64,000 nt of DNA from Streptomyces lomondensis (GCF_014651035.1 NZ_BMWC01000008.1:186001-250000); one strand, 5' to 3'. Numbered from the stretch's first letter, positions 1-8,608 are shown. Translations and numbers: made by a program. Notes: generated from the letters alone by a model not told the origin.

Positions 1-121
1 CGGCTTCTTCGACGAGGTGCTGGTGATGGACCCCGACCCGGCGGTCCGTGCGGCGCGGCTGGCGCTGCTGACGGAGGTGGCGGGGCTGGCGCGGACGACG
101 CTGGACTGGGGTGCGCTGTAG
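1..121 (+). CDS. C-terminal end of a DALR-like (aminoacyl-tRNA synthetase-type) protein, partial
   Basis: Only the last 39 codons are in the window. The frame starting at base 2 is open to a TAG at 119-121 and has strong third-position G/C. The tail contains FFDEVLVMDPDPAVRAARL, which resembles the anticodon-binding (DALR) tails of arginyl-tRNA and glycyl-tRNA synthetase beta chains. Streptomyces also have an ArgS-related, anticodon-binding paralogue (NrtL). The fragment is too short to choose between a true synthetase and such a paralogue. The start lies outside the window. Confidence 0.5.
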   Translation, partial: GFFDEVLVMDPDPAVRAARLALLTEVAGLARTTLDWGAL

Positions 122-169
122 CGCGGGCGTTCACGGGCGGTGTGGCACGGGCGGTGTTTCACGAGCGGT

Positions 170-183
170 GTTTCACGTGAAAC
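170..183. other. parS: parS site (ParB binding), perfect
   Basis: Perfect palindrome GTTTCACGTGAAAC, the Streptomyces ParB consensus, between the DALR-like gene and the convergent ATPase gene. A half-copy (GTTTCACG) lies just upstream at 156-163. ParB loads here for segregation of the origin region. Confidence 0.95.
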
Positions 184-202
184 ACCGCGCCGCCGGTGGG
201 AC

Positions 203-667
203 TCAGACCGTCATCAGTGGGGCGTCCTCACGCCACTTCAGGACCTTGTCGAAGCTCACCACGGCCCCGCCCCGGCCCGGCTTGTTGCCGATGTGGACGT
301 GGTCGGCGAGCTCCTCGATGAGGCACAGCCCTCTGCCATGCTCCGCGTCGGAGTGCGCGGGGCGGATCTGCGGGCGGGACCGGCCGGCGGAGGACCCGGG
401 GAACCCCGGGCCCGCGTCGGCGACCTCGATCCGGCATTTCTCGCCGTCGAGGTACGCCGTGACCCGGTACGCCTCCGAACCGGGGCCGCGCCCCGTGTCC
501 CCGCCGTGCTCCACGGCGTTCGCGCAGGCCTCGCTGAGGGCGACGGAGAGGTCGTAGGAGATGTCCGGGTCGACGCCCGCGGTTTCCATCGTGCCGATCA
601 GAAGGCGCCGGGCGAGCGGCACGCTCGCAGCTTCGCGCCGCAGATGGAGTGACCACCAGATGCTCAT
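203..667 (-). CDS. ATP-binding protein, anti-sigma factor type (HATPase_c_2)
   Basis: This 154-residue protein is a single GHKL ATPase domain of the RsbW/SpoIIAB type. It shows the N box ALSEACANAVEHG (residues 43-55), the G1 motif DAGPGF (84-89) and the G2 motif GRGL (111-114). Such proteins usually bind and hold a sigma factor, or phosphorylate an anti-anti-sigma protein; Streptomyces have dozens of them and the partner is often unknown. The ATG at 667 follows a good GGAGG site. No sigma factor or STAS-domain partner lies beside it, so its target cannot be read from context. It ends convergently with the partial gene at the left edge, with a parS site between them. Confidence 0.85.
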   Translation of the reverse strand: MSIWWSLHLRREAASVPLARRLLIGTMETAGVDPDISYDLSVALSEACANAVEHGGDTGRGPGSEAYRVTAYLDGEKCRIEVADAGPGFPGSSAGRSRPQIRPAHSDAEHGRGLCLIEELADHVHIGNKPGRGGAVVSFDKVLKWREDAPLMTV

Positions 668-890
668 GCTCCAGCCTCCTGGCCGCGGCTCGACATACCG
701 TTACGTATTGCCCTGAGTCCCCGCATGTAAGCGTGAAGTTGACGTGATGCCGCCCATACGGCGGATGCGCGCTGGTACTGATCCGTGTATGCGAGGGACG
801 GGCGGGGCCAGAGGGTGACGTTCCGGTCGTACGGCATCTTGCGGACCTGCCACACGAGGCATGCGGGGCCAGTGCGATGATGAGCCCGCC

Positions 891-1712
891 ATGACTGCCC
901 CCCACGCGCGCGCGACGCGCTCCGGACACACGCTCCGGATTCTGCGGGCCGCGGTGTTCGCCGCGGTCTGCGTCGTGCTGGCCGGGGCAGGTCACGCGCT
1001 CGCCTCCTGCGACGGTATTCCGCTGTGGACGCTGGGCGCCGGGTTCCTCGGAGCGGCCGCGGTGGCGGCCCCGCTCGCCGGACGCGTCCGCTCACTGCCG
1101 GGGATCACGGCACTGCTCGCGATCGGCCAGACGGTGCTGCACACGCTGTTCGGCCTCGGCCAGCACGGCACGGCCGCCGTCACGTCCTCGGCACCGACGG
1201 GCCTGAGCGACGCGGCGCTGGTCCAGCAGGCCGCGCGGTTCGTATGCGGTACGACGGCGGCGGCGATCAGCCCGGCGCAGGCCCACAAGATCCTCACCGA
1301 CGCCCGGATCCAGCCGGTCACGGGGGCGCACACGCATCTGCCCTCGGACGCCGCGCCGGGGGCCTCGGCCTCGCTGTGGCCGTCCCTGCCGATGCTGCTC
1401 GGCCACATCCTGGCGGCGATCGCCGCGGGCTGGCTGCTGCGCCACGGCGACCTGGCCCTGCTGCGGCTGACCGAACTGTCGGCGCAGGGAGTCGCCGAAG
1501 GGGCGCTCGTACGCTCCCTGCGGGCCGCGCTCGCGCTGGTGCGGGCGCTGCGCGCCGGTCTCCCGGGAACGCCGGAGGCACCTCAGCGCCCCGCGCACAC
1601 CGTGCGGCCCGCGCCCGAGATGCCCCGCACCGACGCACTCCAGCACACGGTGATCCGGCGCGGTCCGCCGGCCGTCACGGTTCCCGCAGCCGCATTCGCC
1701 CTCGCCGCCTGA
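891..1712 (+). CDS. integral membrane protein at the head of the copper cluster
   Basis: A 273-residue protein with about four predicted membrane helices (roughly residues 16-38, 42-64, 71-93 and 162-185), a periplasmic-side segment of about 65 residues between helices 3 and 4, and a polar C-terminal tail. I know no named domain for it. It runs in the same direction as the ycnI-sco-ecuC-copCD-dtpA genes that follow and stands about 140 bases before ycnI, so a role in copper handling is an inference from position only. The start was set at ATG 891 (MTAPHARA); an ATG at 861 in the same frame would add ten residues of poor coding quality. Confidence 0.75.
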   Translation: MTAPHARATRSGHTLRILRAAVFAAVCVVLAGAGHALASCDGIPLWTLGAGFLGAAAVAAPLAGRVRSLPGITALLAIGQTVLHTLFGLGQHGTAAVTSSAPTGLSDAALVQQAARFVCGTTAAAISPAQAHKILTDARIQPVTGAHTHLPSDAAPGASASLWPSLPMLLGHILAAIAAGWLLRHGDLALLRLTELSAQGVAEGALVRSLRAALALVRALRAGLPGTPEAPQRPAHTVRPAPEMPRTDALQHTVIRRGPPAVTVPAAAFALAA

Positions 1713-1854
1713 CGCGACGCGACCACCATTCCGTTTCCGCGGACACCTCCTGGGTTTCCGTATGGGTCGGATGAGGGGCCGCCGTCGTGCGGCACGCGCG
1801 CGTGCGCGCATCCCTCTGCCCTTTCCGACCGACTCACAGCGGAGTGCTCCTTCC

Positions 1855-2598
1855 ATGAAGGCTTCCCGTATCGCCGCGGCCGGTGCCGCCGCCGGTGTCA
1901 CCGTCCTCGCCCTGTCCGCCCCCGCCTTCGCGCACGTCACCGTGCAGCCCGAGGGCACGGCCGCCAAGGGCGGCTACGCGGTCGTGGACTTCAAGGTCCC
2001 CAACGAGCGCGACAACGCCTCGACCACGAAGCTCGAGGTCACCTTCCCGACCGACCACCCGCTGGCCTCCGTCATGCCGGAGCCGATGCCGGGCTGGAAG
2101 ATCGAGATCACCAAGTCGAAGCTGGACAAGCCGCTGGAGATGCACGGCGAGAAGATCTCCGAGGCCGTCACCAAAGTCACCTGGACCGCCGACGGCAAGG
2201 GCATCGAGCCCGGCTACTTCGAGAAGTTCCCGGTCTCCATCGGCCAGCTGCCCGAGGACGCCGACCAGCTGGTCTTCAAGGCCCTCCAGACGTACTCCAA
2301 CAAGGAGGTCGTCCGCTGGATCGAGGTGCCGCAGAAGGGCCAGGAGGAGCCCGACAACCCGGCCCCGGTGCTGGAGCTGTCCGCCGCCTCCGAGGACGGG
2401 CACCACACCTCGTCGGCCGGCGAGGACTCCGACAGCGGGTCGGCCGAGAAGGCCTCCGCCGACAGCACCGCCTCCGACTCCGCCTCCTCCGACACCACCG
2501 ACACCACCGCCCGCGTCCTGGGCGTCGTCGGCATCGTGATCGGCGCGGCGGGCGTCGCCTACGGCGTGCTCGCCGGGCGCCGGCGCGCCGACGCCTGA
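1855..2598 (+). CDS. ycnI: YcnI family copper-binding membrane-anchored protein (DUF1775)
   Basis: A 247-residue exported protein. A signal peptide (residues 1-26, ending SAPAFA) leaves His27 as the mature N-terminus, followed by VTVQPEG. In Bacillus subtilis YcnI this N-terminal histidine forms the copper(II) site of the DUF1775 domain, and the same arrangement is visible here. The domain runs to about residue 180. It is followed by a Ser/Asp-rich linker of about 40 residues and a C-terminal membrane helix (about 222-242) with a short RRRADA cytoplasmic end. The neighbours sco, ecuC and copCD support a role in extracellular copper handling. The start ATG at 1855 was chosen because the signal peptide begins there; the upstream in-frame sequence is Arg-rich and unlike coding DNA. 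Confidence 0.92.
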   Translation: MKASRIAAAGAAAGVTVLALSAPAFAHVTVQPEGTAAKGGYAVVDFKVPNERDNASTTKLEVTFPTDHPLASVMPEPMPGWKIEITKSKLDKPLEMHGEKISEAVTKVTWTADGKGIEPGYFEKFPVSIGQLPEDADQLVFKALQTYSNKEVVRWIEVPQKGQEEPDNPAPVLELSAASEDGHHTSSAGEDSDSGSAEKASADSTASDSASSDTTDTTARVLGVVGIVIGAAGVAYGVLAGRRRADA

Positions 2599-2692
2599 GG
2601 CCGCTTCCGTTGCACGGCGCGTGCCGGGTCCCCGCCCCCGGGCGGGGGCACCCCGGTGCGCGCCGGGTTACCGACATCTGGGACATTTTTCT

Positions 2693-3346
2693 ATGCGCAC
2701 CAAGACTTTCGCCGCGGCTGCCCTGCTCGCCGCCGCCTCCCTGACCCTGACCGCCTGCGGCAGCGGCGACGCCGGCGACAAGCCCGTCGCCGTGGTGTCG
2801 GAGGAGGCCGGCTCCGACAAGGCCGCCACCGTCCTCGACAAGCCGTTCGAGAAGCCGGACCTGGTCCTCACCGACACGCAGGGCAAGAAGTACGACCTCC
2901 GCAAGGAGACCGAGGGCAAGCCCACGCTGATCTACTTCGGCTACACCCACTGCCCGGACGTGTGCCCGCTGACGATGAACAACCTCGCCGTCGCCAAGAA
3001 GCAGCTGCCCAAGGCCGAGCAGGAGGACCTGCGCGTGGTGTTCGTCACCACCGACCCCCAGCGCGACACCTCGGCCGAGCTCGGCAAGTGGCTCAAGGGC
3101 ATCGACCCCGAGTTCATCGGCCTCACCGGCGACTTCGCGACCATCCAGGCCGGCGCCCGCACCCTCGGCATCTCCATCGATCCGCCGCACAAGGACAAGA
3201 ACGGCAAGATCGTCTCCGAGCACGGCACCCAGGTCATCGCGTTCTCGCCGAAGACCGACGGCGGCTATGTGCTCTACGGCGAGGACGCCACCGTCGACGA
3301 CTACACCAAGGACCTCCCCAAGATCGTCAAGGGGGAGAACCCGTGA
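2693..3346 (+). CDS. sco: Sco-type copper chaperone lipoprotein
   Basis: A 217-residue lipoprotein of the SCO1/SenC/PrrC family, thioredoxin-like fold. The lipobox LTAC puts the modified cysteine at residue 22. The copper-binding pair is in CPDVC (Cys87 and Cys91), and the conserved third ligand is His177 in SEHGTQV. Sco proteins deliver copper to extracytoplasmic targets; in S. lividans the orthologue passes copper to cytochrome oxidase and to the radical copper oxidase GlxA. The stop codon overlaps the GTG of the next gene (GTGA), so it is translationally coupled to the PCuAC chaperone. Confidence 0.95.
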   Translation: MRTKTFAAAALLAAASLTLTACGSGDAGDKPVAVVSEEAGSDKAATVLDKPFEKPDLVLTDTQGKKYDLRKETEGKPTLIYFGYTHCPDVCPLTMNNLAVAKKQLPKAEQEDLRVVFVTTDPQRDTSAELGKWLKGIDPEFIGLTGDFATIQAGARTLGISIDPPHKDKNGKIVSEHGTQVIAFSPKTDGGYVLYGEDATVDDYTKDLPKIVKGENP

Positions 3347-3828
3347 GCCGGCGACTCGGCCCGGCGGCCCTCGTCATAGCCGGGGCGCTGGCCCTGGCGG
3401 GCTGCGGCGGCTCGGACTCGGGGAGCGGCAGCGGCTCCGGTTCCGGGGGCGGCAAGGCGGAACTCTCCGTCGGCTCCGCCTACATGCCGCAACCGGTCTC
3501 CGACGAGATGGCGGCCGGCTTCCTCACCGTCACCAACAAGGGCGGTACCGCAGACGAACTGACCTCCGTCACCAGCGACATCGCCGGGCAGGTCACCGTG
3601 CACGAGACCACCGGCGGAGCCATGCGGGAGGTCGAGAGCCTGAAGGTCCCCGCCCACGGCGAACTGATCCTGAAGAGCGGCGGCGACCACCTGATGTTCG
3701 AGCAGCTGAAGCGCAAGCCGAAGGAAGGCCAGACCGTCTCGGTCGAGCTGCACTTCGCCCGCTCCGGCCCCGTCAAGGTCGAGATGCCTGTGAAGCCGGC
3801 TACCTACACCCCGAAGACCGGACACTGA
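3343..3828 (+). CDS. ecuC: PCu(A)C-type extracytoplasmic copper chaperone lipoprotein
   Basis: A 161-residue lipoprotein (lipobox LAGC, Cys21) with a Gly/Ser linker and a DUF461 copper chaperone domain. The copper(I) ligands are in the family's spaced motif: His87, Met94, then 21 residues, His116 and Met118 (HLM). PCuAC proteins pass copper to Sco proteins or directly to oxidase. In S. lividans the matching gene next to sco is called ecuC, which I recognise from context. The GTG start at 3343 overlaps the stop of sco by 4 bases. The coding frame between 3330 and 3343 continues upstream, but the coupled GTG and the signal peptide starting there make it the right start. Confidence 0.93.
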   Translation: MSRRLGPAALVIAGALALAGCGGSDSGSGSGSGSGGGKAELSVGSAYMPQPVSDEMAAGFLTVTNKGGTADELTSVTSDIAGQVTVHETTGGAMREVESLKVPAHGELILKSGGDHLMFEQLKRKPKEGQTVSVELHFARSGPVKVEMPVKPATYTPKTGH

Positions 3829-3841
3829 GGGAGGGACCACT

Positions 3842-5800
3842 GTGACGCCGACCATCGCCCCCCGCGTCCGGGCCCTGGTGCTGCTGCTCCTGGCCGCGGC
3901 CTGCGCACTCCTCGCCGGAGCCGGCCCGGCCTCCGCGCACGCCGCGGTCACCGGCAGCGACCCCGGTCAGGGGGCGGTGGTCGACAAGGCCCCGGCCCGG
4001 ATCACGCTCACCTTCTCCGAGCAGGTCGCGATGTCCGACGACTCGCTGCGCGTGCTCGACCCCGAGGGCAAGCGCGTCGACACGGGCAAGCCGTCCGACG
4101 TCAGCGGCACGACGTACGCCGTGCGGCTCCGGTCCGGGCTGCCCGACGGCACCTACACGGTGGCCTACCAGGTCGTGTCGGCCGACAGCCACCCCGTCGC
4201 CGGCGCCTACACCTTCTCCATCGGCGCCCCCTCCAAGACGTCCGTGACAGTCTCCGGGCAGGGGACCGACGACGGCGTCGTCGGCTGGCTCTACGGCTTC
4301 GGGCGGTACGTGTCCTACGCCGGGTTCATCGTGATGGCCGGCGGCGCCGCCTTCGTGCTCGCCTGCTGGCCGCGCGGCTCCGGGGTACGCCCGGTGCAGC
4401 GGTTCGTCGTCTCCGGGTGGCTCGCGCTCACCGCCGCGACCCTCGCCCTGCTGCTCCTGCGCGGCTCCTTCACCGGCTCCGGGAAGGTCGCCGACGTCTT
4501 CGACCTGTCCCTGCTCGGGCAGGTGCTCCAGACCAAGACCGGCGCCGCCCTGGTATCCCGGCTGCTGCTGCTCGCCGCGGCGGCACTGTTCATCGCCGTG
4601 CTGTTCGGGGCCTACGACAAGCGGGACGACCCCCAGGAGAAGCGCGACCTGACCTTCGGCCTCGCCATCGGCGGTGTCGTCGTGGCGGCCGGGATCGCCG
4701 CGAGCTGGGCGATGTCCGAGCACGCCTCGGTCGGACTCCAGGCGGGCATCGCCATGCCGGTGGACGTGCTCCACCTGCTGGCCGTCGCGGCCTGGCTGGG
4801 CGGACTGGGCGCGCTGCTGGTCGCCCTGTACCGCGCACCCGCCGACGCGCCCGTCGACGCGTCGGCCGTCCACCGCTTCTCCCGCGTCGCCTTCGGCAGC
4901 GTGCTCGCGCTGATCGCGACCGGCACGTACCAGTCCTGGCGCCAGCTCGGCTCTTGGTCGGCCTTCACCGACACCCGGTACGGCCAGCTCCTGCTGGCCA
5001 AGATCGCCCTTGTGGCCGTCATGGTGGGCGTCGCCTGGATCTCTCGGCGGTGGACGGGACGGCTGGCGGGGACGGCTGCGCCAGTACCGGCGGAGCGGGA
5101 GAGGGCGAGGGTGGGGACCGGTGGCTCCGACACCACCGCCGATGCACCTGCCGACGCACAGCACGCCTCCGAGCCTGCCGACGAGCAGCACGAGCAGGGT
5201 GTCATCGCCCCCGCCGACGCCGAACGCGCCGCCCAGCTCGCCCGGCAGCAGGCCGCTCGGGACGCCGCCCGGCAGAAGCGGCTGCGGGACGCCGACCCGA
5301 ACCGCTTCGGCCTGCGCCGCTCCGTGCTGGCCGAGGCCGGTATCGCCGTCGTCCTGCTCGCCGTCACCACCGTGCTGACGCAGACCGAGCCGGGACGCAC
5401 GGAGCAGGAGGCCAAGGCGGCCACCTCGGCCGCCGCATCCGCCGACGCGGGCGCGTCCGGGGCGCTGACCCTGAACATGCCGTTCGACACCGGCGGCAAG
5501 GACGGCAAGGGCATCGTCACGGTCGACCTCGACCCCGCGCGCGTGGGCGACAACGAGATGCACGTCTACGTGGAGCGGCCCAACGGCCGCGCCTTCGACA
5601 TCCCCGAGGTGAAGGTCGAGTTCACCCTGAAAGCCAAGGACATCGGGCCCCTGCCCGTCGTCCCCGACCACATCGCTACCGGACACTGGTCGGCGAACGG
5701 AGTGCAGATCCCCATGTCCGGCGACTGGGAGGTCGACGTGACCGTGCGGACCTCCGACATCGACGAGGTGACCGTTTCCAAGAACGCGCAGATCGGCTGA
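3842..5800 (+). CDS. CopC-CopD fusion with YtkA-like C-terminus (copper transport)
   Basis: A 652-residue fusion. Residues 1-32 are a signal peptide ending PASA, so the mature protein starts HAAVTGSDP, with the N-terminal histidine of the CopC copper(II) site. The CopC domain runs to about residue 125. A CopD-like membrane domain with about eight helices follows (about 147-400). A charged, Ala/Gln-rich cytoplasmic stretch (about 415-485) comes next, then a final helix and a YtkA-like exposed domain (about 545-652). CopC-CopD pairs bring copper into the cell. The GTG start follows GAGGGAGG. It lies 13 bases after ecuC and 6 bases before dtpA, so it sits within one operon. Confidence 0.93.
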   Translation: MTPTIAPRVRALVLLLLAAACALLAGAGPASAHAAVTGSDPGQGAVVDKAPARITLTFSEQVAMSDDSLRVLDPEGKRVDTGKPSDVSGTTYAVRLRSGLPDGTYTVAYQVVSADSHPVAGAYTFSIGAPSKTSVTVSGQGTDDGVVGWLYGFGRYVSYAGFIVMAGGAAFVLACWPRGSGVRPVQRFVVSGWLALTAATLALLLLRGSFTGSGKVADVFDLSLLGQVLQTKTGAALVSRLLLLAAAALFIAVLFGAYDKRDDPQEKRDLTFGLAIGGVVVAAGIAASWAMSEHASVGLQAGIAMPVDVLHLLAVAAWLGGLGALLVALYRAPADAPVDASAVHRFSRVAFGSVLALIATGTYQSWRQLGSWSAFTDTRYGQLLLAKIALVAVMVGVAWISRRWTGRLAGTAAPVPAERERARVGTGGSDTTADAPADAQHASEPADEQHEQGVIAPADAERAAQLARQQAARDAARQKRLRDADPNRFGLRRSVLAEAGIAVVLLAVTTVLTQTEPGRTEQEAKAATSAAASADAGASGALTLNMPFDTGGKDGKGIVTVDLDPARVGDNEMHVYVERPNGRAFDIPEVKVEFTLKAKDIGPLPVVPDHIATGHWSANGVQIPMSGDWEVDVTVRTSDIDEVTVSKNAQIG

Positions 5801-5806
5801 ACGACC

Positions 5807-7093
5807 ATGCCTGACCAGTCCATTCCGGAGGCCCGTACCCCCGACACCGTCCCGGGGGAGACGGAAGCGGCCTCCTCCCAGGGCCTCTCGCGCCGGCGGC
5901 TGCTCGGCACCGCCGGCGCCACCGGGCTCGTACTCGGCACGGCGGGAGCGGCCGTGGGATACGCCGCCGCCCCCTCCGAGGCCACCGCTCCGCTCACCTC
6001 GCTCGGCACCGACCGGGCGATGTTTCACGGGAAACATCAGCCCGGCATCACCGAGGGCCTCCAGGCCCGCGGCCATCTCATCGCCTTCGACCTGGCCGCG
6101 GGCGCAGGCCGCAAGGAAGCCGCCGCCCTGCTCCGCCGTTGGTCGGAGACGGCCCGGCGGCTGATGGCGGGCGAGCCGAGCGCGCACGGCGACACCGACG
6201 TGGCCCGCGACGCCGGGCCCTCGTCGCTGACGGTCACCTTCGGCTTCGGCCACAGCTTCTTCGCCAGGACAGGCCTGGAGAAGCAGCGTCCGGTCGCCCT
6301 CGACCCGCTGCCCGAGTTCTCCTCCGACCATCTCGACAAGAACCGCAGCAACGGCGACCTGTGGGTGCAGATCGGCGCCAACGACGCCCTGGTCGCCTTC
6401 CACGCCCTGCGCGCGATCCAGAAGGACGCGGGCCAGGCCGCCAGGGTGCGGTGGCAGATGAACGGCTTCAACCGCTCGCCGGGCGCCACCGCCCACCCCA
6501 TGACGGCCCGCAACCTGATGGGCCAGATCGACGGTACCCGCAACCCCAAACCGAGCGAGCCCGACTTCGACCAGCGGATCTTTGTGCCGGAGAAGGGCGA
6601 GCCGGCCTGGATGGCGAACGGCTCCTACGCCGTCGTACGCCGGATCCGCATGCTCCTCGACGACTGGGAGAAGCTCTCCGTCAAGGCGCAGGAGGACGTC
6701 ATCGGGCGCCGCAAGTCCGACGGGGCGGCGCTGTCCGGGGGCACCGAGACGACCGCGATGGACCTGGAGAAGACGGACGCCAAGGGCAACCTCGTCGTCC
6801 CGATCAACGCCCACGCCCGCATCACCCGGCCCGACCAGAACGGCGGCGCGGCGATGCTCCGCCGCCCGTTCTCCTTCCACGACGGCGTCGACGCCGACGG
6901 GGTGCCCGACGCGGGCCTGCTCTTCATCTGCTGGCAGGCCGATCCGCTGCGCGGCTTCGTCCCGGTGCAGCGCAAGCTCGACCGCGGCGACGCCCTGTCG
7001 CCGTTCATCCGGCACGAGTCGAGCGGGCTGTTCGCGGTGCCGGGCGGGGCCGCGCAGGGCGCGTATGTGGGGCAGAAGTTGCTGGAGGGGTGA
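5807..7093 (+). CDS. dtpA: Tat-exported DyP-type heme peroxidase DtpA
   Basis: A 428-residue dye-decolorising peroxidase. The N-terminus carries a Tat signal (SRRRLLG, residues 28-34, plus a hydrophobic stretch). The family's GxxDG motif is GQIDG (239-243, distal Asp242). The likely proximal heme ligand is His336 in NAHARITRP, and the conserved arginine follows in MLRRPFSF. In S. lividans DtpA receives copper-pathway support and is needed for GlxA maturation and aerial growth, which fits the sco-ecuC-copCD genes directly upstream. The codons for Met72-His77 contain a one-mismatch parS palindrome (6022-6035), which falls on the conserved F-H-G-x-H-Q segment. Confidence 0.93.
   Translation: MPDQSIPEARTPDTVPGETEAASSQGLSRRRLLGTAGATGLVLGTAGAAVGYAAAPSEATAPLTSLGTDRAMFHGKHQPGITEGLQARGHLIAFDLAAGAGRKEAAALLRRWSETARRLMAGEPSAHGDTDVARDAGPSSLTVTFGFGHSFFARTGLEKQRPVALDPLPEFSSDHLDKNRSNGDLWVQIGANDALVAFHALRAIQKDAGQAARVRWQMNGFNRSPGATAHPMTARNLMGQIDGTRNPKPSEPDFDQRIFVPEKGEPAWMANGSYAVVRRIRMLLDDWEKLSVKAQEDVIGRRKSDGAALSGGTETTAMDLEKTDAKGNLVVPINAHARITRPDQNGGAAMLRRPFSFHDGVDADGVPDAGLLFICWQADPLRGFVPVQRKLDRGDALSPFIRHESSGLFAVPGGAAQGAYVGQKLLEG
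6022..6035. other. parS: parS-like site inside dtpA, one mismatch
   Basis: GTTTCACGGGAAAC differs from the consensus only at position 9 (T to G). With its flanks it makes the palindrome-like run ATGTTTCACGGGAAACAT. It lies within the dtpA coding sequence over codons 72-77. ParB may bind it weakly. Confidence 0.6.
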
Positions 7094-7156
7094 GAGTCCG
7101 CCTGTGTACGGGCTTGTGGGGGATAGCGCTTCCGCGAGCCCACTAGGGTGAGGGTC

Positions 7157-8089
7157 ATGCCAGCGAGCTATGCGTATCTCGGCCCCGAGGGCACCTTCAC
7201 CGAAGTCGCCCTGCGCACGCTTCCCGAGGCCGCCACCCGGGAACTCATCCCGTACGTGTCCGTCCAGTCCGCACTCGACGCGGTACGCGCCGGCGAGGCC
7301 GAGGCCGCGTTCGTGCCGATCGAGAACTCCGTCGAGGGCGGCATCACCACCACCCTCGACGAGCTGGTCGCCGGGGCCCCGCTGATGATCTACCGCGAGG
7401 TGCTGCTGTCGATCACCTTCGCGCTGCTCGTCAGGCCCGGCACCGAGCTGTCGGACATCAAGACGGTCTCCGCCCACCCGGCCGCGCAGCCGCAGGTGCG
7501 CAACTGGCTGAAGAAGCACCTCCCGGACGCGCACTGGGAGTCGGCCGCCTCGAACGCGGACGCCGCCCGGCTGGTGCAGGAGGGCCAGTACGACGCCGCC
7601 TTCGCCGGTGAGTTCGCCGCCGCCCGCTACGGCCTGGAGGCCCTGGAGACCGGGATCCACGACGCGGAGAACGCCCAGACGCGGTTCGTGCTGGTCGGCC
7701 GGCCCGCCCGGCCCGCAGCGCCGACCGGCGCGGACAAGACCTCCGTCGTGCTGTGGCAGCGCGACGACCATCCCGGCGGCCTGCGCGACCTGCTGGGCGA
7801 GTTCGCCACCCGCGGCATCAACCTGATGCTGCTCCAGTCCCGGCCCACCGGCGCGGGCATCGGCAACTACTGCTTCTGCGTCGACGCCGAGGGCCACATC
7901 TCCGACCGCCGGGTGGCGGAAGCCCTGATGGGCCTGAAGCGGATCTGCCTCCAGGTGCGCTACCTCGGCTCCTATCCGCGCGCCGACGCGCAACCGGCGG
8001 ACGTGCGGCAGCCGCGACTGGGGACGTCCGACGAGGAGTTCGTGGCGGCGGCGGACTGGGTCGCGCGGTGCCAGGACGGCCGCTTCTAG
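7157..8089 (+). CDS. pheA: prephenate dehydratase
   Basis: A 310-residue monofunctional prephenate dehydratase, which converts prephenate to phenylpyruvate for phenylalanine synthesis. The catalytic domain (residues about 4-180) shows YLGPEGTFTE at the start, the PIENSVEGG segment and the SNADAARLV/FAGEFAA region. The ACT regulatory domain (about 195-275) contains HPGGLRDLL, GINLMLLQSRP and GNYCFCVDAEGH, which is the phenylalanine-binding feedback module. I set the start at ATG 7157; a GTG nine bases upstream in frame is also possible. It stands alone; the next gene is serS after a 520-base gap. Confidence 0.96.
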   Translation: MPASYAYLGPEGTFTEVALRTLPEAATRELIPYVSVQSALDAVRAGEAEAAFVPIENSVEGGITTTLDELVAGAPLMIYREVLLSITFALLVRPGTELSDIKTVSAHPAAQPQVRNWLKKHLPDAHWESAASNADAARLVQEGQYDAAFAGEFAAARYGLEALETGIHDAENAQTRFVLVGRPARPAAPTGADKTSVVLWQRDDHPGGLRDLLGEFATRGINLMLLQSRPTGAGIGNYCFCVDAEGHISDRRVAEALMGLKRICLQVRYLGSYPRADAQPADVRQPRLGTSDEEFVAAADWVARCQDGRF

Positions 8090-8113
8090 GCCGGTCGTAC
8101 CTGCTGATCGTCG

Positions 8114-8426
8114 TTATCCACAGAAGTTATCCACAGGTCCGCTTCTCGACCTGGGGACAAGTCGACAACGAAGCGCGACTCAGTCGACAAATCGCCCTAC
8201 AGGCCCCTGATGCGTCCATCGACGGGCAGGTCACCCTTCGTCCACCGTTTCCCCTTGCGTAACTCTTTAGGGTGACCCGTTTCCACTCGAAAGTGAGGGT
8301 AGAGGGGGTTTGCGACGGGGATTCTCAGGGTCGGCACCGCCTTCCGGAGTGATCAATTCCGAAGTCCACAGATCTTCCACACAGCCTGTGGATAACTCTT
8401 CGGCGGGTGTGGATTCCTGTGGACAA
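8114..8426. promoter_or_regulatory. DnaA box cluster
   Basis: Four boxes match the Streptomyces TTRTCCACA consensus exactly: TTATCCACA at 8114-8122 and 8127-8135 on the plus strand, and on the minus strand TTATCCACA at 8387-8395 and TTGTCCACA at 8418-8426. Two weaker copies lie at 8362-8370 (AAGTCCACA) and 8408-8416 (GAATCCACA, minus strand). DnaA clusters outside oriC are known in Streptomyces and can titrate DnaA. Confidence 0.8.
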
Positions 8427-8514
8427 CCGAATCCCAAGTCCCGCTCCCCACAAGGGATTCGAGTCAATGCGACGCCCGCCGGATGCCTCGTTACGGGGAG
8501 AGGTATCCCCATTA

Positions 8515-8544
8515 TTGACACTGCGCGCAATTCCCCCATAACGG
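8515..8544 (+). promoter_or_regulatory. vegetative (HrdB-type) promoter of serS
   Basis: A perfect -35 box TTGACA (8515-8520) is followed after 18 bases by TAACGG (8539-8544). This lies 65 bases before the serS start. Confidence 0.7.
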
Positions 8545-8608
8545 TACGTAAGGCGCGACAGGAATAGTGAGTCGTGGGCTGTCATCCCACACCGGTAGCC
8601 TTGAGCGC

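Larger units (their letters stand above)
8090..8608. other. pheA-serS intergenic region with DnaA boxes and the serS promoter
   Basis: This 519-base gap has no convincing coding frame and is clearly lower in GC than its neighbours. It holds a spread cluster of DnaA boxes (8114-8426) and a vegetative promoter (8515-8544), both listed separately. I see no T-box or tRNA-like leader before serS. Confidence 0.7.

Noticed and set aside
3800..7993. A 1397-codon open frame on the minus strand
   Set aside because: It lies antisense to five well-supported genes (ecuC to pheA), has a composition rich in Gly, Arg, Val and Asp without domains, and is the usual mirror of GC-biased coding DNA.
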